This document shows, piece by piece, positions 23,761-34,874 of a stretch of 64,000 nucleotides of DNA (position 1 is the first letter of the stretch; the number at the start of each line of letters is the position of its first letter). The DNA is from Gossypium raimondii (taxonomy: Eukaryota; Streptophyta; Magnoliopsida; Malvales; Malvaceae), in assembly GCF_025698545.1 (NCBI RefSeq), contig NC_068571.1:48517733-48581732 (forward strand), given 5' to 3'. Position numbers and translations under genes: made by a program. A model generated the notes under the pieces. It did not search any database and was not told the origin of the DNA. It saw only the letters and a program-made list of their open reading frames with translations.

Positions 23761-26700
23761 ATGCCGCTCCTCTCCGATAATTCCACTTCCTCGGCACGGT
23801 TATCGGCCGAGAACGCCGAGGCTGAGCGGCGCCTTCGTGAGGCGGAGGAGCGTTTAAGGGAAGCCATGGAAGAGCTTCATAGACGTCAAAGGAAGGCCGC
23901 TTGTGGCGATTCCCCGCCGTGTGACCATGCTGATGACTCTTGTGTGGCCAATGCCATTGGCAATCTTTGTCAAAGCTTTCTCCTTTCTTATGGTGTTAGA
24001 GTAGGTATCGGGATTCTTCTTCGTGGTTTCAAACTCGCTAGAGGAAAGTCTTATTCTTCGCTTCTTGATCTCAAGGTTAGGGTTTCTTTTTTATGAAAAA
24101 AAATGGATTTTTCTTTGGCTTGTTTTGTGAATTTATGAAATGTTTAGTCGAAATGTATTTGTATTTCAGTTTAATATATGTAAAATGATTGATTAAATGG
24201 GTTTAATGTATGATTTATGTACACTGTCTTGTTTGGAGGTTGGAATTTCGTCATTGTGGTTTCCTTAGTTGGTAGACAAATATTAACTATTATTTTGGAT
24301 TATATTTTGAGGCTATGTATTGTAAAATGTGATTAGATGATTGTTTGGGAAAATTGACTAACAAAATGAGCAAATTAGTCTCTGTAGATAGATTAAAAGT
24401 AAACTGGTTGTTCTGTTAAAAGCTTCATCCATTTTCCCCATATGGCACGCCATGTATAATTGTATGGTTATTCCATTAGTCAAGCCAGTTTTTAACAGTA
24501 GATTTGGATGAAAATTTGAACTGAAAGGACCAAATTGCTCTTTGATTTAACATAGGACTAATTTGCTCATTTTTTTAGTAAAGGGGCAGAATGCAATATA
24601 ACTCCTAGTAGAGGGGCCTCCATGATGCTTTTACCGAAAATTGCTCAGATTTTGGGTTTTATAATTTGTCTTTGCTAGGAATGTGATATTAAGAAATGTT
24701 GAATTTTTGTTTTCCAGCAACTTGTCTCAGAGAAAGATTTGATTGTGAGAGAGGAAGCATGCCGCATTGGTTTACTTTTTGGTGGCTTTACTGGTTCATA
24801 CCATGCGCTCCGATGTTTACTGAGAAAACGGAGAAAGAAAGAGACACCATTGAATGCGTAAGTTTGCTATAAATGGCTGATTTGCATTAGATGGGTATCC
24901 AATCATGGTTAGTTGAATAATTGAATACTTTTGATTCATGATATTTGACATTGTTTAAGGTGGTGATGGAACAGAATTTTAGCAGGTTGCATTGCAGGAT
25001 TGTCGATTTTAGCTCTAGATGATCCCAATCGAAGGCGAACACTTTCATTGTATCTTTTGGCTAGAGTAGCTCAGGTACATGAATGTATTTTGAAGTAATA
25101 AATTTGCAAAGTGATCTGAGATCATAATTCCAGTTCTCTGATTTACTGTCTAATATTTTGCTTTACTCATCAGTGTGCTTATAATTCTGCGAAATCGAAA
25201 AATAAGTTTCATTTATGGGGAAGCCATTGGAGGCATGGTGATTCTCTACTCTTTTCTTTAGCTTGTGCCCAGGTAATATAAAGCTCATTAACTTTTGTGG
25301 CTAGATGTTTGTGTTATACATTTTGACCAGATATTTTATCTTTGTACATCAGTTGATAATAAAACATTCATAACTCTAGGAACTGCTTAAGCTAAATTTT
25401 AGAGAACTACTAGACATAACTTTTTATATGTGTTCTAGAAATGTAACTAATTCTGTTTTGTTCTTGTGAGATAATGTGAAGTTACCTCCAATTCATTTGC
25501 TTCAGAGTACTTTTTTTTTTCCAATTAAAAGTTAGGGTTTGAACTCTTTTTGTCCAATTTAAGCCCTGAACTTGGCAATTGTTCTTGCATTGGGGCTTGA
25601 ACTTTTTTTTTGTCCAAGTTAGTCCGTGATATTTCCTTGAAAACCCTAAAGTTCAGACTCAATATGGGAACAATTGCCAAGTTCAAGGACCAACATAGAC
25701 GCAAAAAAAGTTCAAGCCCTAATGTGGAACAATTGCTGAGTTCATGCCCCAACATGGGAACAATTGCCAAGTTCAGAATCTAACTTGGACAAAAAAAAGT
25801 TCAAGCCCCAAATAGTGATCCCTAAAATTTAATCTTTTGTGAAGGTTTCTATTGTCTAATGAATCGGAGTTTGCTTCTAAATGATTGGGGAATATATTGC
25901 GGTTTCATATCTTTTTTTTTCACTTAATAGTGTTTCGTTGATGCATTTTTCATCATCCTCATTTGTTTTTACCTCATCCCATTTTGCTGATTGATGGTCA
26001 TGCCAGGTTATGTACGCCTTTGTGATGCGTCCTGAAAGCTTGCCAAAATCATATAAAGATTTTATTCAGAAGACTGGTCCTGTTGCAGCTCCTGTATATA
26101 AGGCTGTACGGGAGAGTTGTAGAGGTGGTCCAGTCGATGTTGAATCTATATCAGCCTACTTAAATAGTCGAGGGAAGTCTGATACCGTGAAGGTGGAAGA
26201 GTTCCCGTCAATAATTCCTTGTTCTATTATTCATCCGGACACAAATTCTTGTCTAGGCCATAATGCTAAGGCAGCGTCAGCTACATTCAGGAAAACATTC
26301 CCTCTATACTTCTCTTTGACTTTTGTGCCATTCGTTGTTCTGCACTTACAAAAGGTATATCTTGCATCCTTGAATGTGGAGGGATCTTGAAGTTGTTTTT
26401 GCCTTAATGCGGTTTTAGCTCTATATCGAAGAAGCAAACGTAACAAGACAATAATGGGCTTACCTTCCTGTGTGTGCTTTCCCAAGAAAGAAAACCATTT
26501 TCTGAAAAATGATGACTAAATGTGACACCCACACCCGTTCCAGTCACCGGATCTAAATACGTGACATCACATTATGTTGCTGGAGCAACTGCAGATTAAC
26601 TCACTTCATTTATTACGAATTTAGCTTAAAATTTGCAAACATATCAAATCAACCATCATTCATAAGCATATGCATGCATTATATGTATTGAATATCTTTA

Positions 26701-28084
26701 ATTATCGAATCTCAAGATTACGTGAGTTCAAAATCAGAGTTAGGACTCAAATCCAACTCAAAATGCCAAAGTTCAACAATGTGTCTCGAGACAGTAGAAT
26801 CTTGTCTCGAGACCAGTCTTCTTTTTTTTTTTTTTGCTTCGAAGTAATTATGTCTCGAGACAAAAGGTTAATGTCTCGAGATCGATCTCAAGACATGCTT
26901 TCCCTCCCTGTTTTCTTAATTTAGCTTCGATGTTTGGATGTCTCGAGATAAAGGTCAAGCTGGTTTAATTAATATTGTAGTACTTAAATGTCTGGTATAG
27001 TAATGTTGGTGAGTGGTTTTGTTCTCGGTTAATCTTCCTATAGTTGAGTAGTTGAGTAAAAGCAGTTATGCCGTATAAAATCGAAGAATCAATTGACAGT
27101 TTTGTAACCGAGACAAAATCTCTTGTAGTTGATTTTACAGGTTTCTTTTGGTCCTCTTTGAGCATATGTTACAAATATATACAGTTACATATTTTCTAGC
27201 TATGCGTAGATGTCGTTACAATGAAATTTCATTTGTTGGAATTTATCTTTGTTTGTCACTTTTTAATTTTGCATCATCATGATACACTTCTAGTTCATGG
27301 ATACACCTGGTCGTGCCTGTTGGCTTGCCGTTAAAGGTGCTGTTCAATCAACATCTTTCTTGTCTGCATTTGTTGGAATCTTTCAGGTAGCTGGTTTCCT
27401 ACGTCTCATTCACTTTTTTCCCATTGTTAAAATTGGTATTATATATTAAACATTTTTGCATGTGCAATTCAAGGCGGTTATATGCTTGCATAGAAAGATT
27501 GCATTGCAAGACCACAAGCTTGTATATTGGGTTGCTGGTGCTATGTCGGGTCTTTCTGTATTACTGGAGAAAAAAGCTAGACGTGGTGAACTTGCTCTCT
27601 ATGTTCTTCCTCGAGCTGGAGAATCATGGTGGTATATTTTAGTAAACCGGCATCTGCTTCCTGATGTTAAAAATGCTGAGGTAGTTTTCTTTCTCACGAG
27701 AGCTTCTATGTTGGTCTAAGTGATAACCAACGTTTGCCCATATGCATCATTACACTGATAACTGAGTTGATTGTTTCTTATAAATTCGGTTCCTGACTTT
27801 ATGCTTCGAAACTATCACAGGTGGCATTATTTTGTGCATGCATGGGAGGAATCATGTACTACCTCGAATATGAGCCAGATACCATGGCCCCATTCCTCAG
27901 AGGTCTTATCCGTCGCTTCTTGACTAGCAGAATAAGCAATCCTGGCCCTTCAGTTAGTCGAACAGCTTCCTATGCCTGCTTGCAGAATTTCGAGGCCATG
28001 AACAAGCCAAAAGTTCAGGACAACCAGCAAGTCGAAACTTCAACTTCTAAACAATACAACCTTGAATCCATACCGGGGCTCTAA
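23761..28084 (+). CDS. TMEM135 N-terminal/Tim17-like multi-pass membrane protein
   Basis: Homologue of the plant family annotated as Tim17/Tim22/Tim23 or TMEM135-like (recalled relative At5g51150). In animals TMEM135 acts in peroxisome and mitochondrial membranes; the plant role is not established. Eight exons: 23761-24075, 24718-24857, 24975-25074, 25174-25272, 26007-26354, 27294-27386, 27474-27680, 27821-28084, giving 521 residues. An N-terminal charged helix (about 15-45, AERRLREAEERLREAMEELH) is followed by Gly-rich membrane segments (GLLFGGFTGSYHALRCLLRK, AGCIAGLSILAL). The conserved MRPESLPKSYKDFIQKTGPV lies in exon 5 and a Ser/Gln-rich tail ends in SIPGL. Start chosen at MPLLSDN because the upstream frame lacks an ATG. 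Introns 1, 4 and 5 carry repeats. Confidence 0.85.
24358..24635. mobile_element. MULE-type MITE (GGTAAAAGTACC family), left end lost, in intron 1
   Basis: The right end GGGGCCTCCATGATGCTTTTACC matches the family except for single changes. The left terminal inverted repeat is missing. The flanks GAAAATTGA (24349-24357) and GAAAATTGC (24636-24644) agree at 8 of 9 bases, suggesting the end was lost after insertion. Confidence 0.7.
25520..25820. repeat. Inverted and tandem repeat in intron 4 of the TMEM135-like gene
   Basis: The phrase CCTGAACTTGGCAATTGTTC (near 25564) reappears inverted as GGGAACAATTGCCAAGTTCA twice (near 25667 and 25756). It is interleaved with TTTTTTGTCCAAGTTAG and its inverse. 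The stretch could form a long imperfect hairpin. Non-coding, probably a small foldback element. Confidence 0.65.
26521..26975 (-). mobile_element. Inverted LTR fragment in intron 5 of the TMEM135-like gene
   Basis: Begins TGTGACACCCACACCCG, the reverse complement of the LTR end seen at 4190-4209. It continues with the complement of the sequence left of that point (ACATCACATTATGTTGCTGG). From 26780 it has several TGTCTCGAGACA palindromes, like those at 3726-3960. It is a truncated, inverted piece of the same LTR family; the splice sites of the intron are intact. Confidence 0.7.
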
Positions 28085-28474
28085 GCACAATTTTGTTGCT
28101 TGTTATATCATCCCAGAAATTTCAGTCAACCAAGCATTCTTTGCAATTTATATTCACTTTGTCACTAAATATATTAGTAGATCATTAGACAAAGATTCAA
28201 CTCCTCTTTAGGGCCAATAACTAAAATACAGGGGTCTATTTGTATTCCCGGAGTAGGATCAGTCGCAAAATCATGTGTATTTGGTAGTGCGCCATGGGAA
28301 CAGTCATTGTTATTCAAGAAATGATTGAACCAGAAGAAATAATTTGATAGTAAATGTAAGATTTGCTCAAAAGGGTGAGCATTTGCCCTATAAGTTGCAG
28401 TCTATTCCATGTTTCATCTTGCCCCCATGTTATGTATGTATGTGAAGAAAAAAAAGATGTAACCATCATTGCAG
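28085..28474 (+). other. 3' flank of the TMEM135-like gene
   Basis: Probable 3' untranslated region and spacer. No further coding signal until the ankyrin-gene remnant that starts after a TTGCAG acceptor-like site at 28469-28474. Confidence 0.5.
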
Positions 28475-29010
28475 GTTATAGAATTGTTACTCGAAAATAG
28501 CAGTTCAGGCTTGTTGGGTGCAAACGCTGTGAATGAAACCGATCTCTCAGCCCTTAATATGCTGTTGATGTTCCCAAGTGAAGGTGGCCATGGAGAAATC
28601 ATGGACATTCTTTCTGGTGCCAGAGCTTTAAGGGCAAGAGATATGAGCCTCTCTGCAACGCCCTTGGAGGAGGTTTCTCACAACGGAAGAATTGGTGAAC
28701 TTCAAGGTTAAGAAGGGCAAAATTTTGTCAAGCGAAGCACACAAGATGCTCTTAATCGTAGCCGGTTTGGTGGCAGCTAAACCAAAACAATAGTACTAGG
28801 AGTGTCATCAGCAAGATGCATCTTGCAGGTTGGTCTATTGCGGGCACTTCTAATGGAGTTTCATTTTCTCTCTTTGCGCTTTTCAACTTGGTAGGTTTCG
28901 GAATCTCACTTTATACGATCAAGCTCGCCAGAAAATTCCCACTGCATTTCAAGCTCGAAATGTTGTATATGTTGTGCTTTATATGATGCATTTTGTAGGT
29001 CGGGTTGGGT
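28475..29010 (+). pseudogene. Ankyrin-repeat/PGG-domain gene remnant, copy 1
   Basis: Remnant of the second exon of an ankyrin-repeat membrane protein of the plant PGG-domain family (ITN1/BDA1-like). Readable are VIELLLENSSSGLLGANAVN, the linker SGARALRARDMSLSATPLEE, and then, out of frame, LLIVAGLVAA and AGTSNGVSFSLFALFNLVGF from the membrane region. A TAA at 28709-28711 breaks the frame, the conserved GLSPPGG loop is missing, and there is no upstream ankyrin exon. It sits immediately upstream of a fuller copy, so one is probably a decayed tandem duplicate of the other. Confidence 0.8.
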
Positions 29011-29169
29011 TGCTAAGTTTAAACCCAAGCTCTCGTGCTTCACAAGTCTCTTCGCAAAAGTTTACTGTTACAGTTTGTACTAGGAAATATTGTTGGTATG
29101 CCTTGATTGCCTTGTAAAAGAGCATTTCTTACCCACTTCTGTTTTTTTTTTTATAAAAAAAAACTATAA

Positions 29170-30577
29170 ATAACTAAATTAAGAGGTTTGACCGTAAGAA
29201 TGATCAATTGCTTCAACTACACGCATCAAGAACCTGTGCAGCCATTACATCATCCAAGATAAAAACATGGCAGACTTGTCATCTGCAGAATATAGTTTAT
29301 TCCAATGAAAATCCTTTACATATTGCTTCAGTTCAAGGGCATGTTGATTTCATTAGAGAGGTTTTGAGACTAAAGCCCGAGTATGCAAAAGAAGTAAAAA
29401 GATGGTTTAACCCTCTTCATATGGCTGCTGCAAATGGGCATATTGAGGTTGTAAAAGAGCTTATGAATGTTGACCCAGAATTATGGTCTGGCGTCGAGGG
29501 TAAGGGGAACAAGACTCCTTTCCATTTTGCAATCATGAAAGGGAGGATCAATGTCATCAACGAAATGCTTTCGAGATATGAAGGGTGTATTCAGTGTGCG
29601 ACAGTTCAAAGGGAGAGTGCTCTGCAGCTTGCTGTTAAGGACAGCAGTTTGAAGCAACTTAATCTATTTTTATGGTTAAAATTTTATGTCGCTGACTAAA
29701 TAATCAAACAATTACATATGAACATATAGGGGCCAATTTTTAATAGTAAAACTGGATAATACTTGGTAGTAGAGCAACTACTTTAGGCTTGTAGGAAATA
29801 AATGCAGTAAACAAAACTGGTTTCACTGCCCTGGATGTCCATCAGATGTTTCCTAGTGAGGCAGGTGACAGAAATCACGGAGATTCTTCGACAAGCTGGA
29901 GCAGTGAGTGCTAGAGATGTTATAATCCTCCTATTCCTTCCCGTGAATCTCATGATCAAGAACCAGACCACCCAAGAACACGACAGAGATGTCAACGGCT
30001 GACTGATAACTTGGTAGAGTATTTCAAGTTTAAGAAAGGCCGAGACTCTCCCAGCAAAGCTCACGGCTCTTTATTAATCATCGCTGTTCTGGTCACCACT
30101 GCGACCTTTCAGGTTGGACTCAGCCCTTCAGGGGGAACTTGTCAAGATAGTTATTTTCCGAACCCGAACAATGGGACCAGAGGCGGTGAAGCACACATAG
30201 CAGGGACCTCCATCATGGGGACTAACAGTGAAGTTACTTTTGCATTATTCATGGTTTTCAACTCGATGGATTTTTCAATGTCGCTTTCCATGATCAACAT
30301 CCTCACAAGCAAATTCCCCCTGCAATTTGAGCTTCAGATTTGTATGGTTGCACTGTTTTTCACATACAACACCGCAATGACTTGCATTGCACCGAGTAGC
30401 GTAAGAGACTTCACCATTATAATGAAATCAGTGCTTTTGTCAATCATACTGACATTAACATCTGCCGAAAAATATTTTGGAAATTATCCTCAAAGCTCAG
30501 CCTGGCCCGGCCCAAGTACACATCTAAGCACACTGCAAACTCGAGCAGAACCCGTGGAAAACCTGAAAACAACATAG
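29170..30577 (+). pseudogene. Ankyrin-repeat/PGG-domain protein gene, copy 2, damaged
   Basis: The first part (about 29300-29695) encodes ankyrin repeats: NPLHIASVQGHVDFIREVLR, NPLHMAAANGHIEVVKELMN and TPFHFAIMKGRINVINEMLS. The second part begins after an acceptor near 29806 (VNKTGFTALDVHQMFPSEAG). From 29915 to the TAG at 30575 it encodes the PGG membrane domain (GSLLIIAVLVTTATFQVGLS, PSGG). Between them two offsetting indels (about 29872 and 29920) leave a TAG at 29912-29914 in the otherwise open frame. No convincing start codon or N-terminal first repeat exists. A piece of the GGTAAAAGTACC MITE (about 29693-29760) lies in the intron. Position matches Arabidopsis ankyrin gene At5g51160 (recalled). 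Probably dead; a truncated product cannot be excluded. Confidence 0.8.
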
Positions 30578-31242
30578 AAGGAAAGACAAAGACTAATGCA
30601 AATGACATCTGTTACCATTCTTGAGGATCACATTTGCAAACATATCCCATTTGGCCACACATAATACAGAGAGGTTACTTTTCCTACATCAGTTTCAGGC
30701 ATTAGATTGCATCCTTCGGATACATGACTGTATATGTAACTTTCATATGCATGGTAGTATGTATACCTTTCACATACATGAACAGTGTATAAATAAGAAA
30801 AACTCTGATGTGGAAGATCCTGGTAGACATATGCAGCTTCCATTGATATTGCAGAAGCTTGTCAACCTTTTTTTAGGCTAGTCTACTAGACTTGTTATAA
30901 AGCTCCAAGTAGGACCAAAACCGCACACAAATGAACAGTTCAGAACATCATAAAGGAGGCCAAACTATCAAGAGTGTTTGTACTGCTTCCTCCACCAAGA
31001 AAAATAAAGTCTAATCAATGTGTCGCAAACCAAAAAGGAAGATATTTTGTAAGACAAGGGTAATGATTACAGTGTCAAGATTACAAGCAAAGCACCTGTT
31101 AAGCAAACATACAGAGGGAAAACGTTTATGATGATCCATGAGGACCTAATAGCAAATCCTATATCCGGACTTTCATAAATAAAAGATAAAGTAACATAAA
31201 GAAACTAAGACCGCTGCATCTTGAGAGTTTGAAGAGATTCTA
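30578..31242. other. Spacer between converging ankyrin remnant and USB1
   Basis: About 660 bp between the two convergent genes. No coding frame recognised; it should contain both 3' ends. Confidence 0.5.
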
Positions 31243-32994
31243 TCATTGATCGGGAGATTTACATATTATATGTGTTCTATTACCAATTTTACACTCAATG
31301 CCACCAACTTTACTTGTACAAATACGACTCTGTAAGGAACCTCTAAAGACGGATGACTTTGTTTCCTGCTCGACCACTTTCTTAAGGGAACCACTAACGT
31401 CACCTAGTGCCCAAGCCAATGATATATGAGGCCTTGGATCCTGTAGGTTGACAAATACTATGATATAAGAATAAAATCATTGCTCTGCATTTTATGAAGT
31501 ATTGATTAGACTTGGCAATTAATTATAACGGCACAGACCTTATAGAACTCGGGAAGATTGTGAAGCTTGTAAACCTCGTTAACAGCCTGAATTTGCTTAG
31601 TTATCTGCGAGTAAATTGCAACCAAGTAAATGCCATTTATTTGGAAATAAAAGAACAGTGGAATATAGAGGGAAAAGGAAAAGAACTGCAAGATGAGCAT
31701 CCCGATTTGTTCTACATAAGATATCCATCCTACTGAGAGCAGATACGACTTAAATACTTGATTGTCAGGAAATGAGAATAGAACAAATACCCGACCAGTA
31801 TGACAAACCAGTGCAAAATAAACATTATTTAGAAGTTTTTACTCCAATTGAAGCATCAATCTCTAAATTATATACCACTTTTAGAAACATAACTTGGAAA
31901 CCCAAGCATCTCTATACAAAATAAGATAGGCACTAAAGCTCTGGTATATCATCCTCTTTCTTTAGCTTTTCTTTTTCACTTGAGATGTCCATATATATAA
32001 ACAATGAAAGCAAGCTCAATATGCAAAAGAATTACAATTTCAGTAAAAGAAAAAAGGAAAACTCCAGCACACTTACCTCGGGTAATCCTCCCGTAACGAC
32101 TTCGAGTGAAAGAAAGGTGCGCGTTCGATCATCATTGATAAAAACCTCCCATTTGTTAAAATCAATCCAATACCTACTTGCAATAAGAACAAAGATCCAA
32201 ACCATATCCTTGAATCATAAGGAAGAAAACCCAAAGATTATTTATTTAACAATGGAACTAAGCATAATAATAGTAAAGAATAACATCAAACCGCTTTTGA
32301 AATTGAAGTTTCTGGCGAAGCATTGTTACAATAGAGTCAATCTGGTGAACTCTAATAGGAACTGTCCTTCCTAAACTTATATGGAATTCCCTTCCCAATG
32401 CCACTTGTTCAAGTTTATGTTCTTCTTTACACAGTGTATTCAATGGAACATCAATATCCACAACATGGAGATTGGAAACCACGGATGAAACTCTCTTCAA
32501 AAATTGACCCATCTCTTTCTTTGATATAGACGGTATAAAAACTGAAATAATTAACAGAGTAAATAAAAAAAAAAAAAGGCAATTCATTCAATTCAATATT
32601 ATCGATAAAGAACTGTGGCCATTCAAAAAAGTACCTGGAATGTAAACGTGCAAAGCATAGTTGCCTTCGACGTGAGGGAAGCTTCTCACTCTACTAGGCT
32701 GACCAGTTTGTAAGTAATCCAAAGATCCTTTTTTCATTATCAAGAAAAAAAATAGTTGATGAGCAAAAAGAGTAAAATATTTTAGTAAAAGAAAGTTATG
32801 GGAAATTTGTTGTAGTTTGAATTACCAAGGGAATTGGGAGGGTGAAGGAGAGAAACAGGAGGCGGAGGGAGAGGAGACGACAGCGTCTCCTTGGATTGGG
32901 GATTGGAATTGGCGGGAAGAGACAGCGTAGGGGAGTGGTCGGAGTCGAAGTCCGATGAGTCGTCGTCTCCATATGTTGCTCTTAGCGCTTCCAT
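31243..32994 (-). CDS. USB1: U6 snRNA phosphodiesterase (USB1 family)
   Basis: 3'-5' exoribonuclease of the 2H phosphodiesterase family that trims and caps the 3' end of U6 snRNA in the nucleus (family knowledge). Six exons, minus strand: 32994-32826, 32727-32635, 32541-32292, 32173-32077, 31604-31539, 31440-31243, giving 290 residues. Both catalytic HxS motifs are present: EFHISLGRTV (HIS at about 141-143) and RPHISLAWALG (about 230-232). Other conserved pieces are RYWIDFNKWEVFIND and QAVNEVYKLHNLPEFYKDPR. The N-terminus is low-complexity acidic and Pro-rich after MEALRATYGDD. The acceptor of exon 2 (AAAAAAG) is weak but keeps frame. Recalled neighbour order agrees with Arabidopsis At5g51170. 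Confidence 0.92.
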
Positions 32995-33100
32995 ATGGAA
33001 TGGATACTTTGGGAAAGGTGGCTCTTTGTTTTCGAGGCTTTCCTTTCCTCTTCTACGGAACCGCTGCCACTTCCAGTTCGTATGTACGCTAAGTGCTTGA

Positions 33101-34395
33101 TTTATTTCCGAAAAGACTAAACTTTTATTCCTTTAATCAAATTTGGGAGATTTTGATGTTTTAGCCAGTGGTTCGTCAAATTCACCGTTTATTCTTAAAC
33201 AAATTATTAAAAATATTTAAATTAATTCATCCAATCAACCAATTTGATTTAATTGTAATTTTAGTTCCGAATTTACTAATGTGAAATTGGACTCGGTCAT
33301 TAAAATTGATTAAAAGAAACAGCTTCATAAATCCATATTCCCCTTAGAACTTTTTCCTTTTTATGTATATTGGTTTTTTACAACTAATTAAATTATACTA
33401 AAAGAATTAACTGTGAACAATGTAACATTTCTTTCCTATTAAAAGCTCTTTTTAGAGAAGTATTCCAGTGCCTATTTTCAATATTCCTCAAGAAATAGTG
33501 AATACACCTAATTATCATTAATTTCAAAAGTGTTGAATCCAATTTGTAGATAACTTCAATAATTTCCAAACTTCCAAACTGTCTATTTACGTCAACACTT
33601 CATTTCTTTAGTTTTCCTACCATCTAATATACTAATTTTGTGTGTAACAGTAAAAAAGAATCAATTTATATATCATCAATATCTCTTCAACTGTTATAGA
33701 CTTCTATTCATCGTTTAATAACTCTAATTAAATTATATTTAATCATTCTCAAAACTCATACTCATTATCCAAATTTATTTTTCCACATGTGACAATAGTT
33801 CATCAATCTAAGACAAGGTATCAATACCAATGGCTATGGTACATTGACCGACAAAAAATCCAGTTTAAAAATTGATTTGGGTCAGTATCAAAAACTTCAT
33901 AAAAGAGGTAGCCTCAAAACACATTTAAATCATCCTCTCAAAGCCATAAAAACATCATCAATTCACTTCTAAACACATGTAGACTTCCTCATGCAAAATA
34001 TAACATGCATTGGCATCAAACTACTACCTTCTAACTCAAGTAAGCTTCACTTGCCTTTCAAGTCACTTGTTTTAGCTTACAGTTGCCAACTTATAACCAA
34101 TGTTGACTTCACATTTCTTCCTTCCCCAACCAAAAGTCTTTATACTTAAACTTAGTATTAAACTAACCTTTAATTCATCTTTCATTATTTACTTAAATGA
34201 TATGCCGCACTCTACAATAGCACAGTGTGTTAGTAATCAAATAAGGAATGATGATACTCAAATATCAAATAGCCTCCATAACACCATATTGAACATCGTG
34301 CAATAATAAATGTATATAAACATCAATTCCATAATCCCCATACCATTGCACATTGTATATAAACACGATATTACAAGACAATATGTTACATGAAC
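33101..34395. other. AT-rich spacer between USB1 and CMT3
   Basis: The first 100 bp or so is the USB1 leader and promoter. The rest is AT-rich; 33800-34150 resembles retrotransposon debris (GGTATCAATACCAATGGCTA, then many Thr/Ser-like low-complexity runs). No gene supported. Confidence 0.45.
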
Positions 34396-34547
34396 GTATT
34401 AAGTTTGTGAAAGGAAATGGATAAATTTAGTGGTGATTATAAGACACTATATTATAATGTGCCTAATCAAATATTTCATAAGACACTTTAATATCAAGTC
34501 TTATAATCACTAACAAATTTATCCATTCCTTTTGACAAACTTAATAC
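34396..34547. repeat. 152-bp hairpin with 50-bp arms
   Basis: Arm 34396-34445 (GTATTAAGTTTGTG...GATTATAAGAC) pairs with 34498-34547 at about 45 of 50 positions, around a 52-nt loop. It lies about 330 bp beyond the CMT3 stop codon. It could be a small MITE or a hairpin RNA precursor; sequence alone does not decide. Confidence 0.7.
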
Positions 34548-34874
34548 ATGCATATATCATTTCAACTCAAAGTAATAGCAATTCTACTCAAATAAGTTCA
34601 ATACAAAAATGTAAACTAACAGTTACCTTATTAGCAATACATTTAGAGAACAAAATAAAACATACTAACAATTTAGTAACTAGTTTACCTAATGGGTTTT
34701 AACCATTAAAACTCAATTAAAAAATATTAGCACCGACAACACGTAGTCGTACAACAAGGGATCGAATGAAGAACATTAAACTAGGTTTTAATTACTCTTA
34801 GAGTTTCAAAATCTAAAAAGTAATACACAATTCCATTGACTAATATTAATTAGATTGAAGAAAAAAGGGGGGGT

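Noticed and set aside
29208-29699. Intact short ankyrin protein gene
   Set aside because: The open frame starts with TTG, lacks the first repeat and ends in MITE sequence; treated as part of a pseudogene.
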